Counted from the stretch's first letter, positions 1 to 7,378 are shown. The stretch is 7,716 nucleotides of DNA from CAYGZM01 sp964354365 (GCA_964354365.1 CAYGZM010000168.1:1-7716); one strand, 5' to 3'. A program made the numbers and translations. Notes: a model not told the origin generated them from the sequence alone.

Positions 1-21
1 CGAATGTCGCTGATTGAAGTC

Positions 22-2451
22 CTACATCTTTTTTGAGAATTCATTGAGCAGGTTGGCTATGCCCTGAAGGATTTCCTTTTTGGGGATCGGCAGTTTCAGA
101 TGGCGCTGTCCGGTGGTTTTGTCGGTTTCAATTTTTAGTCCGGAAAATACGGTTGAGCTCGGCTGCTGCGGCGGAGCTTCTTGCCCGAGCAAAGTCCGGC
201 CAAGCTTGTCAAGAAATGACAGGCCTGTCGAAACAAGGTCGTCCCAGGCTTGCTCCTGTGTGATCTTTGCCCCGGGCTCCTCTTTTGCTTCAATTGAGAT
301 TTCCTCTTCGACGGCATCGCCGTTTCCTCCGCTGCCGGTTTGCTGGGGCATTGGTTCAGGTATGGCGCCGGTGGCCTTATCGACCGAATCCATAAACTGT
401 TTTAGCCTGGTGCCGCCGAGGAAGACTTCATCTTTTCCTTTGTCAAGAACGCCGGAGAAAAGGGATTGCTTGAATGACAACAGCGAGAGCATGCCGTGCT
501 CGATTGTGCCCTGGGCGATGAAGTTCACCACGCGAACTGGGCGGTGCTGGCCAAGCCGGTGGATACGTCCAATTCGTTGTTCGAGCACCGCCGGGTTCCA
601 GGGCAGGTCCATGTTAATCACGGCAGAGGCGTTTTGCAGGTTCAGTCCCACTCCGCCGGCATCCGTGGAGAGGAACACCCGGCAGTCGGGGTCATTCTTG
701 AATTGTTGTATCAGATCCCTTCTTTTGCCGCCCGGAATGCTGCCGTGAAAGAGTACGTAATTGCGTTTGAATGATTCAAGGCGGCGCAGAAGTATTTTGT
801 GTGTTCCTACCCACTGGCTGAATACCACGACTTTTGCATCTGCCCGCTCGAATATTTCTTCGAGCACCGCCATCAGCTCATCTGCCTTGACGCCATAGTC
901 CGTCTTTTTGTCAAGAAGATAGGTGCTGTTGCAGCTCATACGCATATTCTGCAGGGCAATCATAAGCATTCTTTGGTCGGTTTCGGAGAGGAATCCGAAC
1001 CTTTTCCATTTGGCAACGATACGGGCGACGATTTCCCGATTGTCTTCATGATGTTTCATTTGCTCATCGGTCATTGGAACGAAATAGTTCTTTTCCAGGC
1101 GTTCCGGCAGCTCTTTCAGGACCTCGTTCTTGGTGCGTCGAACAAGGATCGACTCCAGTGATTTTGCGATTTTGGAAAGGCTGTGGTACCCTACAACCCT
1201 GCCGTTTTCGTCCACGTGCTGGTGCTCGGCAAGGAAACGGAACATCGGGCCCAGATGGAAGCGGTCCACAAACTCAACTATGGAGTGCAATTCTTCCAGC
1301 CGATTCTCCAAAGGCGTTCCGGTAAGCACGAGAGCATATCTCGAATCAAGCTTTTTTACGCTCTGTGCTCTTCGGGTTTTCCAGTTCTTGATTCGCTGGG
1401 CCTCATCGAGGATAACCATTTCCGGCGCCCAATCGCGGATAAGATCGAGGTCGCGATGAATAACGTCGTAATTGGTGATTTTGTAAAATGAATCAGAGCG
1501 ATAAAGTTTTTCCCGTTTTGGGAGAAAGCCTTCCACAACCTCGGCCGAACGGCTGCAGAATTTTTCAATTTCCTGTTTCCACTGATGCTTCACCGAAGTG
1601 GGGCAGACAATCAATACTCGTTCGAGGCCGGCTGTGCGGGCAATTATCTCAACCGCCGCAATCGCCTCAATAGTTTTGCCAAGCCCCATATCGTCGGCAA
1701 TCAGGCTCCGTCCCGCTTTTGCCGCAAATAGGGCCCCTTGGCGCTGATAAAGATATAACGGGACCTTTAATAGCTTCTTGAAAGCAGCACTGTTGGCGGC
1801 ACTCGGGAAAGCTTCTTCAATCCGCTTCTTCAGGTGGGCCTGGTCCCTGACCTGGGCGACAAACTCTATCGCATCCTCGTAACACCGCAAATCGTGATTG
1901 AACGCCCCGGCTTGCCTTACGAACATATCAAATTGTGCATACGCGCCCGCCTTGAGAATGCCATAGTCATCGAAGTATCGCCGGGCAAGCTCCAGCAGGG
2001 ATTCCGGACACTCAACTCCCGGACTGAACATTACCTCTCGCTTGGCGCCATAGCGCAGATAAACTTGCGAATACGCGGGTCGGAATCCTTCCGCAAAGGC
2101 CTTTTTGCCTCCCGGCCTTCGCTGTAGTTCGAGAAGCGTGAATTCGATATGCTTGCAGGTTCCGAGTGTATTGACCGCGAAATCCGGGCACGAGCAGTAG
2201 TTATCGCCTATTCTTTCCCCGCGAATTGCGACACGATATTCGCGGTCGGTTTGCGGATTTGTGACAATGAATTCAGAGAAAACCGGCTCATCGCCGATAT
2301 TTTTGAGTCGAAAATTCTGTTTTTCAGCGAACTGTTTGCGCAAAGCGATCTGCCATTGCTCCAACGGCATATCATCAGGTTTGCGCAAACGCGACATCTT
2401 TGTGATTTTGTGGCTCCTTGATGCGTTCTTTGTGGTTATGCGTTTAGCCAT
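22..2451 (-). CDS. SWIM zinc-finger SNF2-family DNA translocase
   Basis: An 809-residue SF2 ATPase of the SNF2 (HepA/RapA-like) class, expected to translocate on duplex DNA in the cytoplasm and displace or remodel bound protein. A SWIM zinc finger lies near the N-terminus: C86-x-C88, then C99-x-H101. A segment beginning VYLRYGAKREV (about 130-225) links it to the motor. Motor motifs: DDMGLGKT (253-260, Walker A K259), DEAQ (349-352), LTGTP (376-380), STDAGGVGLNLQ (595-606) and QRIGRIHRLGQ (625-635). After about 690 comes a glycine- and acid-rich linker and an unrecognised tail ending in a basic, helix-like stretch. The start is the first ATG; no Shine-Dalgarno is visible upstream, and Met19 is an alternative start after a basic leader. 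It begins 65 bp after the RecQ stop, on the same strand, so co-transcription is likely. The family is clear, but the cellular role and substrate are unknown. No terminator is seen in the 21 bases beyond the stop. Confidence 0.95.
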   Translation of the reverse strand: MAKRITTKNASRSHKITKMSRLRKPDDMPLEQWQIALRKQFAEKQNFRLKNIGDEPVFSEFIVTNPQTDREYRVAIRGERIGDNYCSCPDFAVNTLGTCKHIEFTLLELQRRPGGKKAFAEGFRPAYSQVYLRYGAKREVMFSPGVECPESLLELARRYFDDYGILKAGAYAQFDMFVRQAGAFNHDLRCYEDAIEFVAQVRDQAHLKKRIEEAFPSAANSAAFKKLLKVPLYLYQRQGALFAAKAGRSLIADDMGLGKTIEAIAAVEIIARTAGLERVLIVCPTSVKHQWKQEIEKFCSRSAEVVEGFLPKREKLYRSDSFYKITNYDVIHRDLDLIRDWAPEMVILDEAQRIKNWKTRRAQSVKKLDSRYALVLTGTPLENRLEELHSIVEFVDRFHLGPMFRFLAEHQHVDENGRVVGYHSLSKIAKSLESILVRRTKNEVLKELPERLEKNYFVPMTDEQMKHHEDNREIVARIVAKWKRFGFLSETDQRMLMIALQNMRMSCNSTYLLDKKTDYGVKADELMAVLEEIFERADAKVVVFSQWVGTHKILLRRLESFKRNYVLFHGSIPGGKRRDLIQQFKNDPDCRVFLSTDAGGVGLNLQNASAVINMDLPWNPAVLEQRIGRIHRLGQHRPVRVVNFIAQGTIEHGMLSLLSFKQSLFSGVLDKGKDEVFLGGTRLKQFMDSVDKATGAIPEPMPQQTGSGGNGDAVEEEISIEAKEEPGAKITQEQAWDDLVSTGLSFLDKLGRTLLGQEAPPQQPSSTVFSGLKIETDKTTGQRHLKLPIPKKEILQGIANLLNEFSKKM

Positions 2452-2516
2452 ATATCATCGCCAAATCAACCAACTTCTCAGCAGTTAAAGCAAAAATCAA
2501 ATACTAACGGTTGGCG

Positions 2517-4346
2517 CTAAGACTCGCAAGGCTGATCCGTATCAGTTTCAAGTGAATTCGCAGCGCAGTAGTCTTTGATAGCAGGAAGAATGATCCGGCC
2601 GTATTGCTTGCTTTTGGTTTCCCCGACTCCTTTGACCTTGAGAAAGTCGGCTTGTGTGGTAGGTTTTCGCCGGGCCATATCTCGCAATGCCGCGTCGCCA
2701 AAGACTACGAAGGCGGGGACTCCTCTCTTTTCGGCGATGGTTTTACGGAGCTTTCGCAGGGCCTCGAACAATCCCTGATCGACTCCTTCCCACGAATCGG
2801 CGGCGACTTTGGAGACTTTGGCCGGCTTCCTGGCGGTTTTCAGCAGGCGGGGCGTCTCTTGGCCGCTGAGGACTTGCCAGCCTTTTGGCGTGACCGTCAA
2901 GACGTTGTATTCACCGGCCTTTTGGATATAGTCTTGGCCCACAAGCTGGTTAATCCAGTTATGCACGGCGTCCTTCGAGTGGTCGCTCAGCAGCCCATAG
3001 GTGCTGAGAGCGTCGTGGCCGTTCTCTACTATTCGTTTTTCCCGCGCGCCTGTCAGCACCGAGGCGGTATAGTTGCCGTCGAATCGCTGATCCAGGCGAA
3101 GAATGCACGACAGGATTTTCTGGGCCGTGACTAATGCGTCTATACGGCCGAGCTCGCCGAGACATACATCGCAGGCCTCGCAGTTGGTCTTGTCGAGGTC
3201 TTGGCCGAAGTATCGAAGGACGGCCTTGTGCCTGCATACGCCGCCGGTGCAGTAGCTGTACATACTGCTGAGCTTTATGAGGGCAATTTCCTGCGATTCA
3301 GCTTCCATATCTTTCATCAGGAATTTCCAGGTTCCATAGTCGCCGTCCGAGTAGAACAGGCAGCACTCGGCTTCGAGCCCGTCCCGGCCGGCCCGGCCGC
3401 TCTCCTGCTGGTAATGTTCGAGCGATTTGGGCATTCCGGTGTGAACAACGTATCGCACATTTGATTTATCGATACCCATACCGAACGCAATGGTGGCCAC
3501 CATGGTATCGACTTTTTCGTTGATAAAGAGGTCCTGGTTCTTCTTGCGGTCGGCATCGTCCATTCCCGCATGGTAAGGCGCGACGCTGTACCCCTTGCTC
3601 GCCAGTTCGGCGCACATGCCATCGACGTCTTTGCGCCGGATGCAATAGACTATGCCGGATTCGCCTTTGTGGCGATCGAGCACATCGCGAACCTGCCTGA
3701 CAATACTGCCTTTCGGCCGAACCTTATATATCAGGTTCGGTCTGTCAAACGAGCCGATAAGCATTTGCGGGTCGTTGAGGGCAAGCTGCTCGGCGATGTC
3801 CGTGCGAACCTGCTCGGTGGCGGTGGCTGTGTAGGCGCCTATAGTGACGCCCGGAAAGAGCTTCTTGAGTAAGCCCAATTGGCGATACTCCGGCCTGAAA
3901 TCGTGCCCCCACATGCTGACGCAGTGGGCCTCGTCGATAGCGACGAAGGACAGCCTCACTTTGCGGAGGACCTGAAGAAAATCGTCAGATACGAGTCGTT
4001 CGGGCGACAAATAGAGCAGCTTGAGCTTCTTATTGTGTATCCCGGCAAAAACGTCTCTTTGCTCCTCGAAAGAGAGCGAGCTGTCAATACGCCCCGCCGG
4101 AACTCCACATTCCGTCAATGCGTCAACCTGATCCTTCATCAAAGAGATCAAGGGCGAAACCACCACAGCGAGTCCCGGCATTGACACGGCAGGCGCCTGA
4201 AAGCACAGCGATTTGCCTCCTCCGGTCGGCAGCACCACAATCGAGTCCCGCCCCCGGGTGATGCATTCCATTGCCTGTTTCTGCAACGGCAGGAAGTCCT
4301 TGTAGCCCCAATACTCCAACAACGCTTTTCGAAGGTTCTCTATCAT
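2517..4346 (-). CDS. recQ: ATP-dependent DNA helicase RecQ
   Basis: A 609-residue protein with the full classical RecQ layout and about the same length as the E. coli protein. RecQ is a 3'-to-5' helicase acting on forks, flaps and recombination intermediates. The motor shows LPTGGGKS (39-46, Walker A K45), DEAH (138-141), TATAT (173-177), the FGMGIDKSNVRYVVH block (288-302) and QESGRAGRDG (314-323). The RecQ-C zinc site is C371, C389, C392 and C395. A winged-helix region follows (about 400-495), then a linker of about 25 residues and an HRDC domain (about 520-598) with the helix-hairpin-like VKGVGETKSKQYG. The ATG is fixed by an in-frame stop (TAA) three codons upstream. No clear Shine-Dalgarno is present. 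The gene sits 242 bp after the Bax1-like gene and 65 bp before the SNF2 gene. Nothing looks truncated or frameshifted. It may be a housekeeping copy or a second, cassette-specific paralogue; the window cannot tell. Confidence 0.97.
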   Translation of the reverse strand: MIENLRKALLEYWGYKDFLPLQKQAMECITRGRDSIVVLPTGGGKSLCFQAPAVSMPGLAVVVSPLISLMKDQVDALTECGVPAGRIDSSLSFEEQRDVFAGIHNKKLKLLYLSPERLVSDDFLQVLRKVRLSFVAIDEAHCVSMWGHDFRPEYRQLGLLKKLFPGVTIGAYTATATEQVRTDIAEQLALNDPQMLIGSFDRPNLIYKVRPKGSIVRQVRDVLDRHKGESGIVYCIRRKDVDGMCAELASKGYSVAPYHAGMDDADRKKNQDLFINEKVDTMVATIAFGMGIDKSNVRYVVHTGMPKSLEHYQQESGRAGRDGLEAECCLFYSDGDYGTWKFLMKDMEAESQEIALIKLSSMYSYCTGGVCRHKAVLRYFGQDLDKTNCEACDVCLGELGRIDALVTAQKILSCILRLDQRFDGNYTASVLTGAREKRIVENGHDALSTYGLLSDHSKDAVHNWINQLVGQDYIQKAGEYNVLTVTPKGWQVLSGQETPRLLKTARKPAKVSKVAADSWEGVDQGLFEALRKLRKTIAEKRGVPAFVVFGDAALRDMARRKPTTQADFLKVKGVGETKSKQYGRIILPAIKDYCAANSLETDTDQPCES

Positions 4347-4393
4347 GACCGATTACACCATCTGTACGGGCACAATGCCAGGCCGTGCCGTAT

Positions 4394-4456
4394 GACGCCG
4401 TGGCGGCGTTCAAGTTCCCGATGTATCGGGATTACCCTGTCCCCCACGACGGCGTC
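4394..4456 (-). repeat. RecQ leader: alternative stem pairings
   Basis: GACGCCGT (4394-4401) and ACGGCGTC (4449-4456) form a perfect 8-bp inverted repeat enclosing a smaller palindrome at 4416-4431. The upstream arm can instead fold locally: ACGCCG (4395-4400), a 3-nt loop, then CGGCGT (4404-4409). The distal arm also lies in a short palindrome, CGACG-G-CGTCG (4447-4457). These pairings exclude one another. They lie in the likely RecQ 5' leader, so they could switch expression, but no known RNA class is recognised. Confidence 0.4.
4416..4431. repeat. Short palindrome, REP-like
   Basis: TCCCGAT (4416-4422), a 2-nt centre, then ATCGGGA (4425-4431): a perfect 7-bp inverted repeat in non-coding DNA. 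A diverged relative (TTGATATATCGGGG) lies at 4568-4581 in the same gap. This fits a small dispersed palindrome found between genes, but one window cannot show dispersal. Confidence 0.45.
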
Positions 4457-4459
4457 GGT

Positions 4460-4487
4460 ATTGTATAATGACGTGCCGGTGGTGCAA
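4460..4487 (-). promoter_or_regulatory. Weak candidate promoter for recQ
   Basis: Reading the minus strand, TTGCAC (4487-4482) is followed by a 16-bp spacer and TACAAT (4465-4460). The -10 matches five of six consensus bases, but the -35 only three. Initiation would fall near 4453 and give a leader of about 107 nt containing the hairpins above. The 242-bp gap after the Bax1-like gene makes a separate recQ promoter reasonable. The evidence is only motif matching. Confidence 0.25.
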
Positions 4488-4555
4488 AGCATAAATGCCG
4501 GGCAAAATCAATTGACTTTGCCTGTGCTGCGGCTTAGCTTGTACCGGTGAAGGTT

Positions 4556-4586
4556 CAGCGAAAACCCTTGATATATCGGGGCGCTG
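4556..4586 (-). terminator. Imperfect hairpin after the Bax1-like stop
   Basis: Two bases after the stop codon, the minus strand reads CAGCG (4586-4582). An inner CCC / GATATATC / GGG hairpin and TTTT (4564-4561) follow, then the pairing arm CGCTG (4560-4556). The inner hairpin followed by four U residues resembles a weak intrinsic terminator for the XPB-Bax1 message. The outer 5-bp arms make a larger stem without a U-tract. It could equally be a decayed copy of the palindrome at 4416-4431, or an RNA-stabilising hairpin. Confidence 0.3.
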
Positions 4587-4588
4587 TT

Positions 4589-5809
4589 TCAAGCTGTTGC
4601 GGTGTTTTCGGTTCGGATTCTCTCCAGAGCTTGTATTAGCGGCTTGAGCTTCAAGGCTGTCCTGTAAACCAGCACATTTCTCCCGATACTTGCCCCTTCC
4701 CGCAGGGATTTTTCCGGCACGGCTATCAGGATATTGTGATGCCCAAATTGCTGTAAGGTCTTTCGCTTCTGTGCCAGGTATTCCGGTGTCCAGAAGCCGA
4801 CGATTTCCAGAAACACCTGTGTACCGTCTTCGTGATGAAAGGTAAAATCCGGAACGAATGTCTTCTGGCGATCATGGAGGATTTCACTTTCACGAGTCAA
4901 CTTCCAGCCTTCGCGATCCGGCCCGAACTTCCCGGCGAATGCCTCTTCCACGCTGGAGTCAAACTCCTGCGGTGAAGGTAGATGACTGGTAAAACAGTCG
5001 TCCTCAGAAAGAGCCAGCTTCGCAACGGCATTCCAAGGTGTTTGTAACTCGGCTGTCATCTCCCAACCCTTGCAGGCCAGCAGTGCCGGCAGGAACTTTG
5101 CAAAGCTCACTCCGTAGCGACGTGTTTCCCGCAGCACTGAAGCCGGTCCCGAGAAGAGTATGCGATATTTCGAAGGGCCGAGCCGGACAATCTCGTGTAA
5201 CAGACGAGCCAATTTCGCATAACGGAGAATCGTCTTGAGATCATCGGTGGCCACGACAGTCACGCTCTGGGCTCGGTAAAGACATGCTTGAAGCTGGGCA
5301 ACGTTATAGTGCGAAAGCAAGGCGCTTGGGTCGGAATAGCCCGTAAATCCTTCAAGTTGTTGGAAGGCCATTACGTCCGCATAAAGGGCTTGTTCGATTT
5401 GGTCCCACGGGAGGCTAAGTCTTTCTGCAAGCTGCGATTTTACACTTTTCTCTTCATGCTCAAAGAGCCGATCCGGCTGCTGGACAAGTGGATGCAAACA
5501 CGCTGCGTCGGAGAATAGCTTTAATCTTAGCTTCGCTGCTTCGCCGGAAGGGTCAGTCTGAAAAGTGCTGCTGTCATCCAGCAATTTGCAGAATGCGTGG
5601 ATTCTGCGAACGTCGCAGTCGGGTTCGTCGGCGAAGATGTTTTCGATTTGTCGATGGAGTTGGCGACGCTGCCGGCCGATGCCGTTGCGATAGACAGAGA
5701 GCATCTTCTCGGCGTAATCGATATAGTGCCGATGCGCATTTTGAGTCAGGCGGTCGGGAATGGCCCGGCCTGCCTTAAACTCGACGATGGACTGTTCGCT
5801 CGTAAGCAT
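4589..5809 (-). CDS. bax1: DUF790 / Bax1-like nuclease, XPB partner
   Basis: A 406-residue protein resembling the DUF790 family, which includes archaeal Bax1. Bax1 binds XPB, and the pair unwinds DNA and cuts it near the junction. The N-terminus has the family look (MLTSEQSIVEFKAGRAIPD, then a long basic helix around 30-60 and a region near 65-90 preceding a larger helical domain). The C-terminal half carries the nuclease-like block VPDFTF (319-324) and FLEIVGFWTPEYLAQKRK (333-350). D321 and E335 sit where the PD-(D/E)xK acidic residues would be. The usual lysine two after the glutamate is a valine (V337), with K348 or K350 as possible substitutes. The start overlaps the helicase gene by 35 bp and has purine-rich ribosome-site sequence upstream, which suggests translational coupling and supports a stoichiometric complex. 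The family call rests on remembered motifs plus context. The symbol is informal. Confidence 0.85.
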   Translation of the reverse strand: MLTSEQSIVEFKAGRAIPDRLTQNAHRHYIDYAEKMLSVYRNGIGRQRRQLHRQIENIFADEPDCDVRRIHAFCKLLDDSSTFQTDPSGEAAKLRLKLFSDAACLHPLVQQPDRLFEHEEKSVKSQLAERLSLPWDQIEQALYADVMAFQQLEGFTGYSDPSALLSHYNVAQLQACLYRAQSVTVVATDDLKTILRYAKLARLLHEIVRLGPSKYRILFSGPASVLRETRRYGVSFAKFLPALLACKGWEMTAELQTPWNAVAKLALSEDDCFTSHLPSPQEFDSSVEEAFAGKFGPDREGWKLTRESEILHDRQKTFVPDFTFHHEDGTQVFLEIVGFWTPEYLAQKRKTLQQFGHHNILIAVPEKSLREGASIGRNVLVYRTALKLKPLIQALERIRTENTATA

Positions 5810-7232
5810 CGCTCCTTCGCCTCTTTCGGGAACGCAGGACTTCCTTTGTATTCTCGCAAACCACCTCGTACAGGGTGGCTCTGGCGTTGCCTGACCTTCT
5901 CAAAACGCGGCCGAGCCGCTGTTTGGCTTGGCGCGTTGAGCCTTGCCCGCCGATAACCACCGCCACTTTTGCCTCAGGCACATCCACCCCTTCGTCCAAA
6001 ACGCGGTTGGCGACAAGAACGCCGAACAGCCCCTTGGCAAAACCCTCCAGAACAGCCAATCGCTCACGTTTTCGCGTATGCGAAAGGATGGTCGGGACCA
6101 GGAATCGCCTGGAAACCTCTATTGCCATCGCATTTGAACCGGCAAAGATAATAATCTGCTGGCCATTGTGGAGCCGAAAGATGTCCTCCAGCACCCGCAG
6201 CTTCTCGGCGGCACGGTCCTCAATAGACTGTTTGAGATAGTAGGCCTTCTGTGCGTGACGGGCCTGGTGGTCTTTGCCCGATTCCTTGCACAGGTCCCTC
6301 CACGTGTAGCCCGGCAGGTCTTTACGACGTGATGTAATGAAGTGCCGAATTGCCCGGCTGCACTGGTCGTAGGTTGCCTGCTCTTCGTCGTTCAACGCCA
6401 CCGGGATACGAACGACGTCAAAATCGGCAAGAGTCGAACCTTTAGCTTGCTTGAACGGCATGTGATATATCACCGGGCCGATGAGCCAGTCCAGGTCCGT
6501 GTGCAGACCGTCCGAACGTTCAGGAGTAGCCGTCAACCCGAGTCGCATAGTCGCAGCGCTGAGAATTGCAGCTTCACGACGATATTTTCCCGGCAGATGG
6601 TGCTCCTCATCAAAGACCAAGAGGCCGAAGCCGGCCCCCATTTTATCCATGTGAATATATGCGCTGTCGTATGTTGTTACCGTGACAGGCTTGATGTTGG
6701 ACAGGTTGTCGCCGACGATCCCGGCATCATAGTCAAAGGCTGCGAGAATCCGTCTGTGCCACTGGTACATCAGATCGCGGACCGGCGCCACGACAAGGGT
6801 TGCTACTTTTGTCTCGGCCATCGCGGCGAGGGCCACCTCAGTCTTTCCGGTTCCGGTCGGCATGATTATTTGTCCGCGATGACCAGCCTGCACCCAGGCT
6901 GCAAGGGCCTCTTTCTGCTCTGGCCTAAGTTCCGGCAGCTCGACCTTCGGCCATGAGACACGAGCCGGCTGCGGTATCTCATCCCGAAAGCACGATGTAA
7001 ACCGGCGATTCAGAACGGTGCGAATCGAAGAATAGTGGATCGCATCGCACCGCCAGGCCCCGACACGCGTGTCCCTCATCCAAACAGACGAGTCAGAGAC
7101 GTTGGGTAAATCGTCGCGTTCCAAACCTGTCAGTACAAGCGTACCGCGATCGAACGATAAGGATATTTGCTTATGTGATTCTATGGCGGCCATTGAGCCA
7201 ATATCATAACAAGACCCAGCTCTTTTTGCCAT
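5775..7232 (-). CDS. xpb: XPB-like SF2 DNA helicase
   Basis: A 485-residue helicase of the XPB/ERCC3 type, a 3'-to-5' DNA helicase and double-strand translocase. In archaea it pairs with Bax1 for opening and cutting DNA. Residues about 22-95 (ISLSFDRGTLVLTGL ... WRCDAIHYSSI) resemble the small N-terminal damage-recognition domain of archaeal XPB. Motor motifs: MPTGTGKT (124-131, K130), DEEH (208-211), LTATP (233-237), VLDEGVDVPEA (411-421) and QRLGRVLRRSG (438-448). The stretch at about 285-335 is in the place of the XPB thumb insertion. The RED motif site reads R239-S240-D241. The C-terminus is very basic. The ATG used is the longest form; Met14 (7193) starts closer to the conserved region and is a fair alternative. 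Neither has a strong Shine-Dalgarno. It is first in the minus-strand block and divergent from the DUF2284 gene. The symbol is informal. Confidence 0.9.
   Translation of the reverse strand: MAKRAGSCYDIGSMAAIESHKQISLSFDRGTLVLTGLERDDLPNVSDSSVWMRDTRVGAWRCDAIHYSSIRTVLNRRFTSCFRDEIPQPARVSWPKVELPELRPEQKEALAAWVQAGHRGQIIMPTGTGKTEVALAAMAETKVATLVVAPVRDLMYQWHRRILAAFDYDAGIVGDNLSNIKPVTVTTYDSAYIHMDKMGAGFGLLVFDEEHHLPGKYRREAAILSAATMRLGLTATPERSDGLHTDLDWLIGPVIYHMPFKQAKGSTLADFDVVRIPVALNDEEQATYDQCSRAIRHFITSRRKDLPGYTWRDLCKESGKDHQARHAQKAYYLKQSIEDRAAEKLRVLEDIFRLHNGQQIIIFAGSNAMAIEVSRRFLVPTILSHTRKRERLAVLEGFAKGLFGVLVANRVLDEGVDVPEAKVAVVIGGQGSTRQAKQRLGRVLRRSGNARATLYEVVCENTKEVLRSRKRRRSDAYERTVHRRV
5812..5823 (-). promoter_or_regulatory. 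Ribosome binding site inside the XPB gene
   Basis: On the minus strand the bases before the Bax1-like ATG (5809) read GAGGCGAAGGAGCG. GAGG lies 10 nt from the ATG and AAGGAG only 2 nt away. This is the only clear Shine-Dalgarno-like sequence among the four complete genes. It lies within the last 20 codons of the helicase gene, which supports this start and the 35-bp overlap. It also encodes arginine/lysine codons of the helicase tail, so its purine content is partly explained by coding. Confidence 0.5.
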
Positions 7233-7261
7233 ACCTGACTTGTTGTCAATGCACGGCCAGA

Positions 7262-7279
7262 ACTATACTTTTGGCCAAA
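7262..7279 (-). promoter_or_regulatory. Candidate -10 and palindrome upstream of xpb
   Basis: On the minus strand, TATAGT (7267-7262) lies 29 bp before the helicase ATG and could serve as a -10 box, giving a leader of about 20-25 nt. No convincing -35 is found. The perfect palindrome TTTGGCCAAA (7270-7279) abuts it where a -35 region or regulator site would lie. GGCCA (7255-7259) and TGGCC (7272-7276) also form an inverted repeat around the -10. On the plus strand the overlapping TATACT (7264-7269) follows TTGTCA (7243-7248) with a short 15-bp spacer. Confidence 0.25.
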
Positions 7280-7378
7280 TACAGAGACCCCCCCTGTGAT
7301 TATTTCCTCGTAAAGGCCGGAGTAAAAATGCGGCGGGTGTCTGATTTGCGAGGATATGTTGCTCACCAAGGGAAGTTG

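Noticed and set aside
80..748. Long open frame on the plus strand (222 codons)
   Set aside because: It lies wholly antisense to the intact SNF2 gene, whose motifs are unmistakable. The translation is low-complexity, rich in Ser/Pro/Arg/Cys, and matches no family I know.
2604..3134. Plus-strand open frame of 176 codons
   Set aside because: Antisense to the RecQ C-terminal domains; explained by codon bias of the real gene.
4123..4592. Two small minus-strand frames around the recQ-bax1 gap
   Set aside because: One overlaps the RecQ N-terminus, and the other covers inverted repeats with an Arg/Pro/Gln-rich composition. Neither has a ribosome site or family resemblance.
6342..6956. Plus-strand open frame of 204 codons
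   Set aside because: Antisense to the XPB helicase core. There is no recognisable domain, and the opposite strand has clear helicase motifs.
22..7232. A DISARM, BREX or restriction-modification locus
   Set aside because: SNF2-type helicases occur in DISARM, but no methyltransferase, DUF1998, PLD, PglZ or specificity gene is visible here, so a known system cannot be called.
7244..7249. Perfect TTGACA on the minus strand near xpb
   Set aside because: No -10 hexamer lies 15-19 bp downstream; that stretch falls in the first codons of the gene. Probably chance, unless the real start is Met14.
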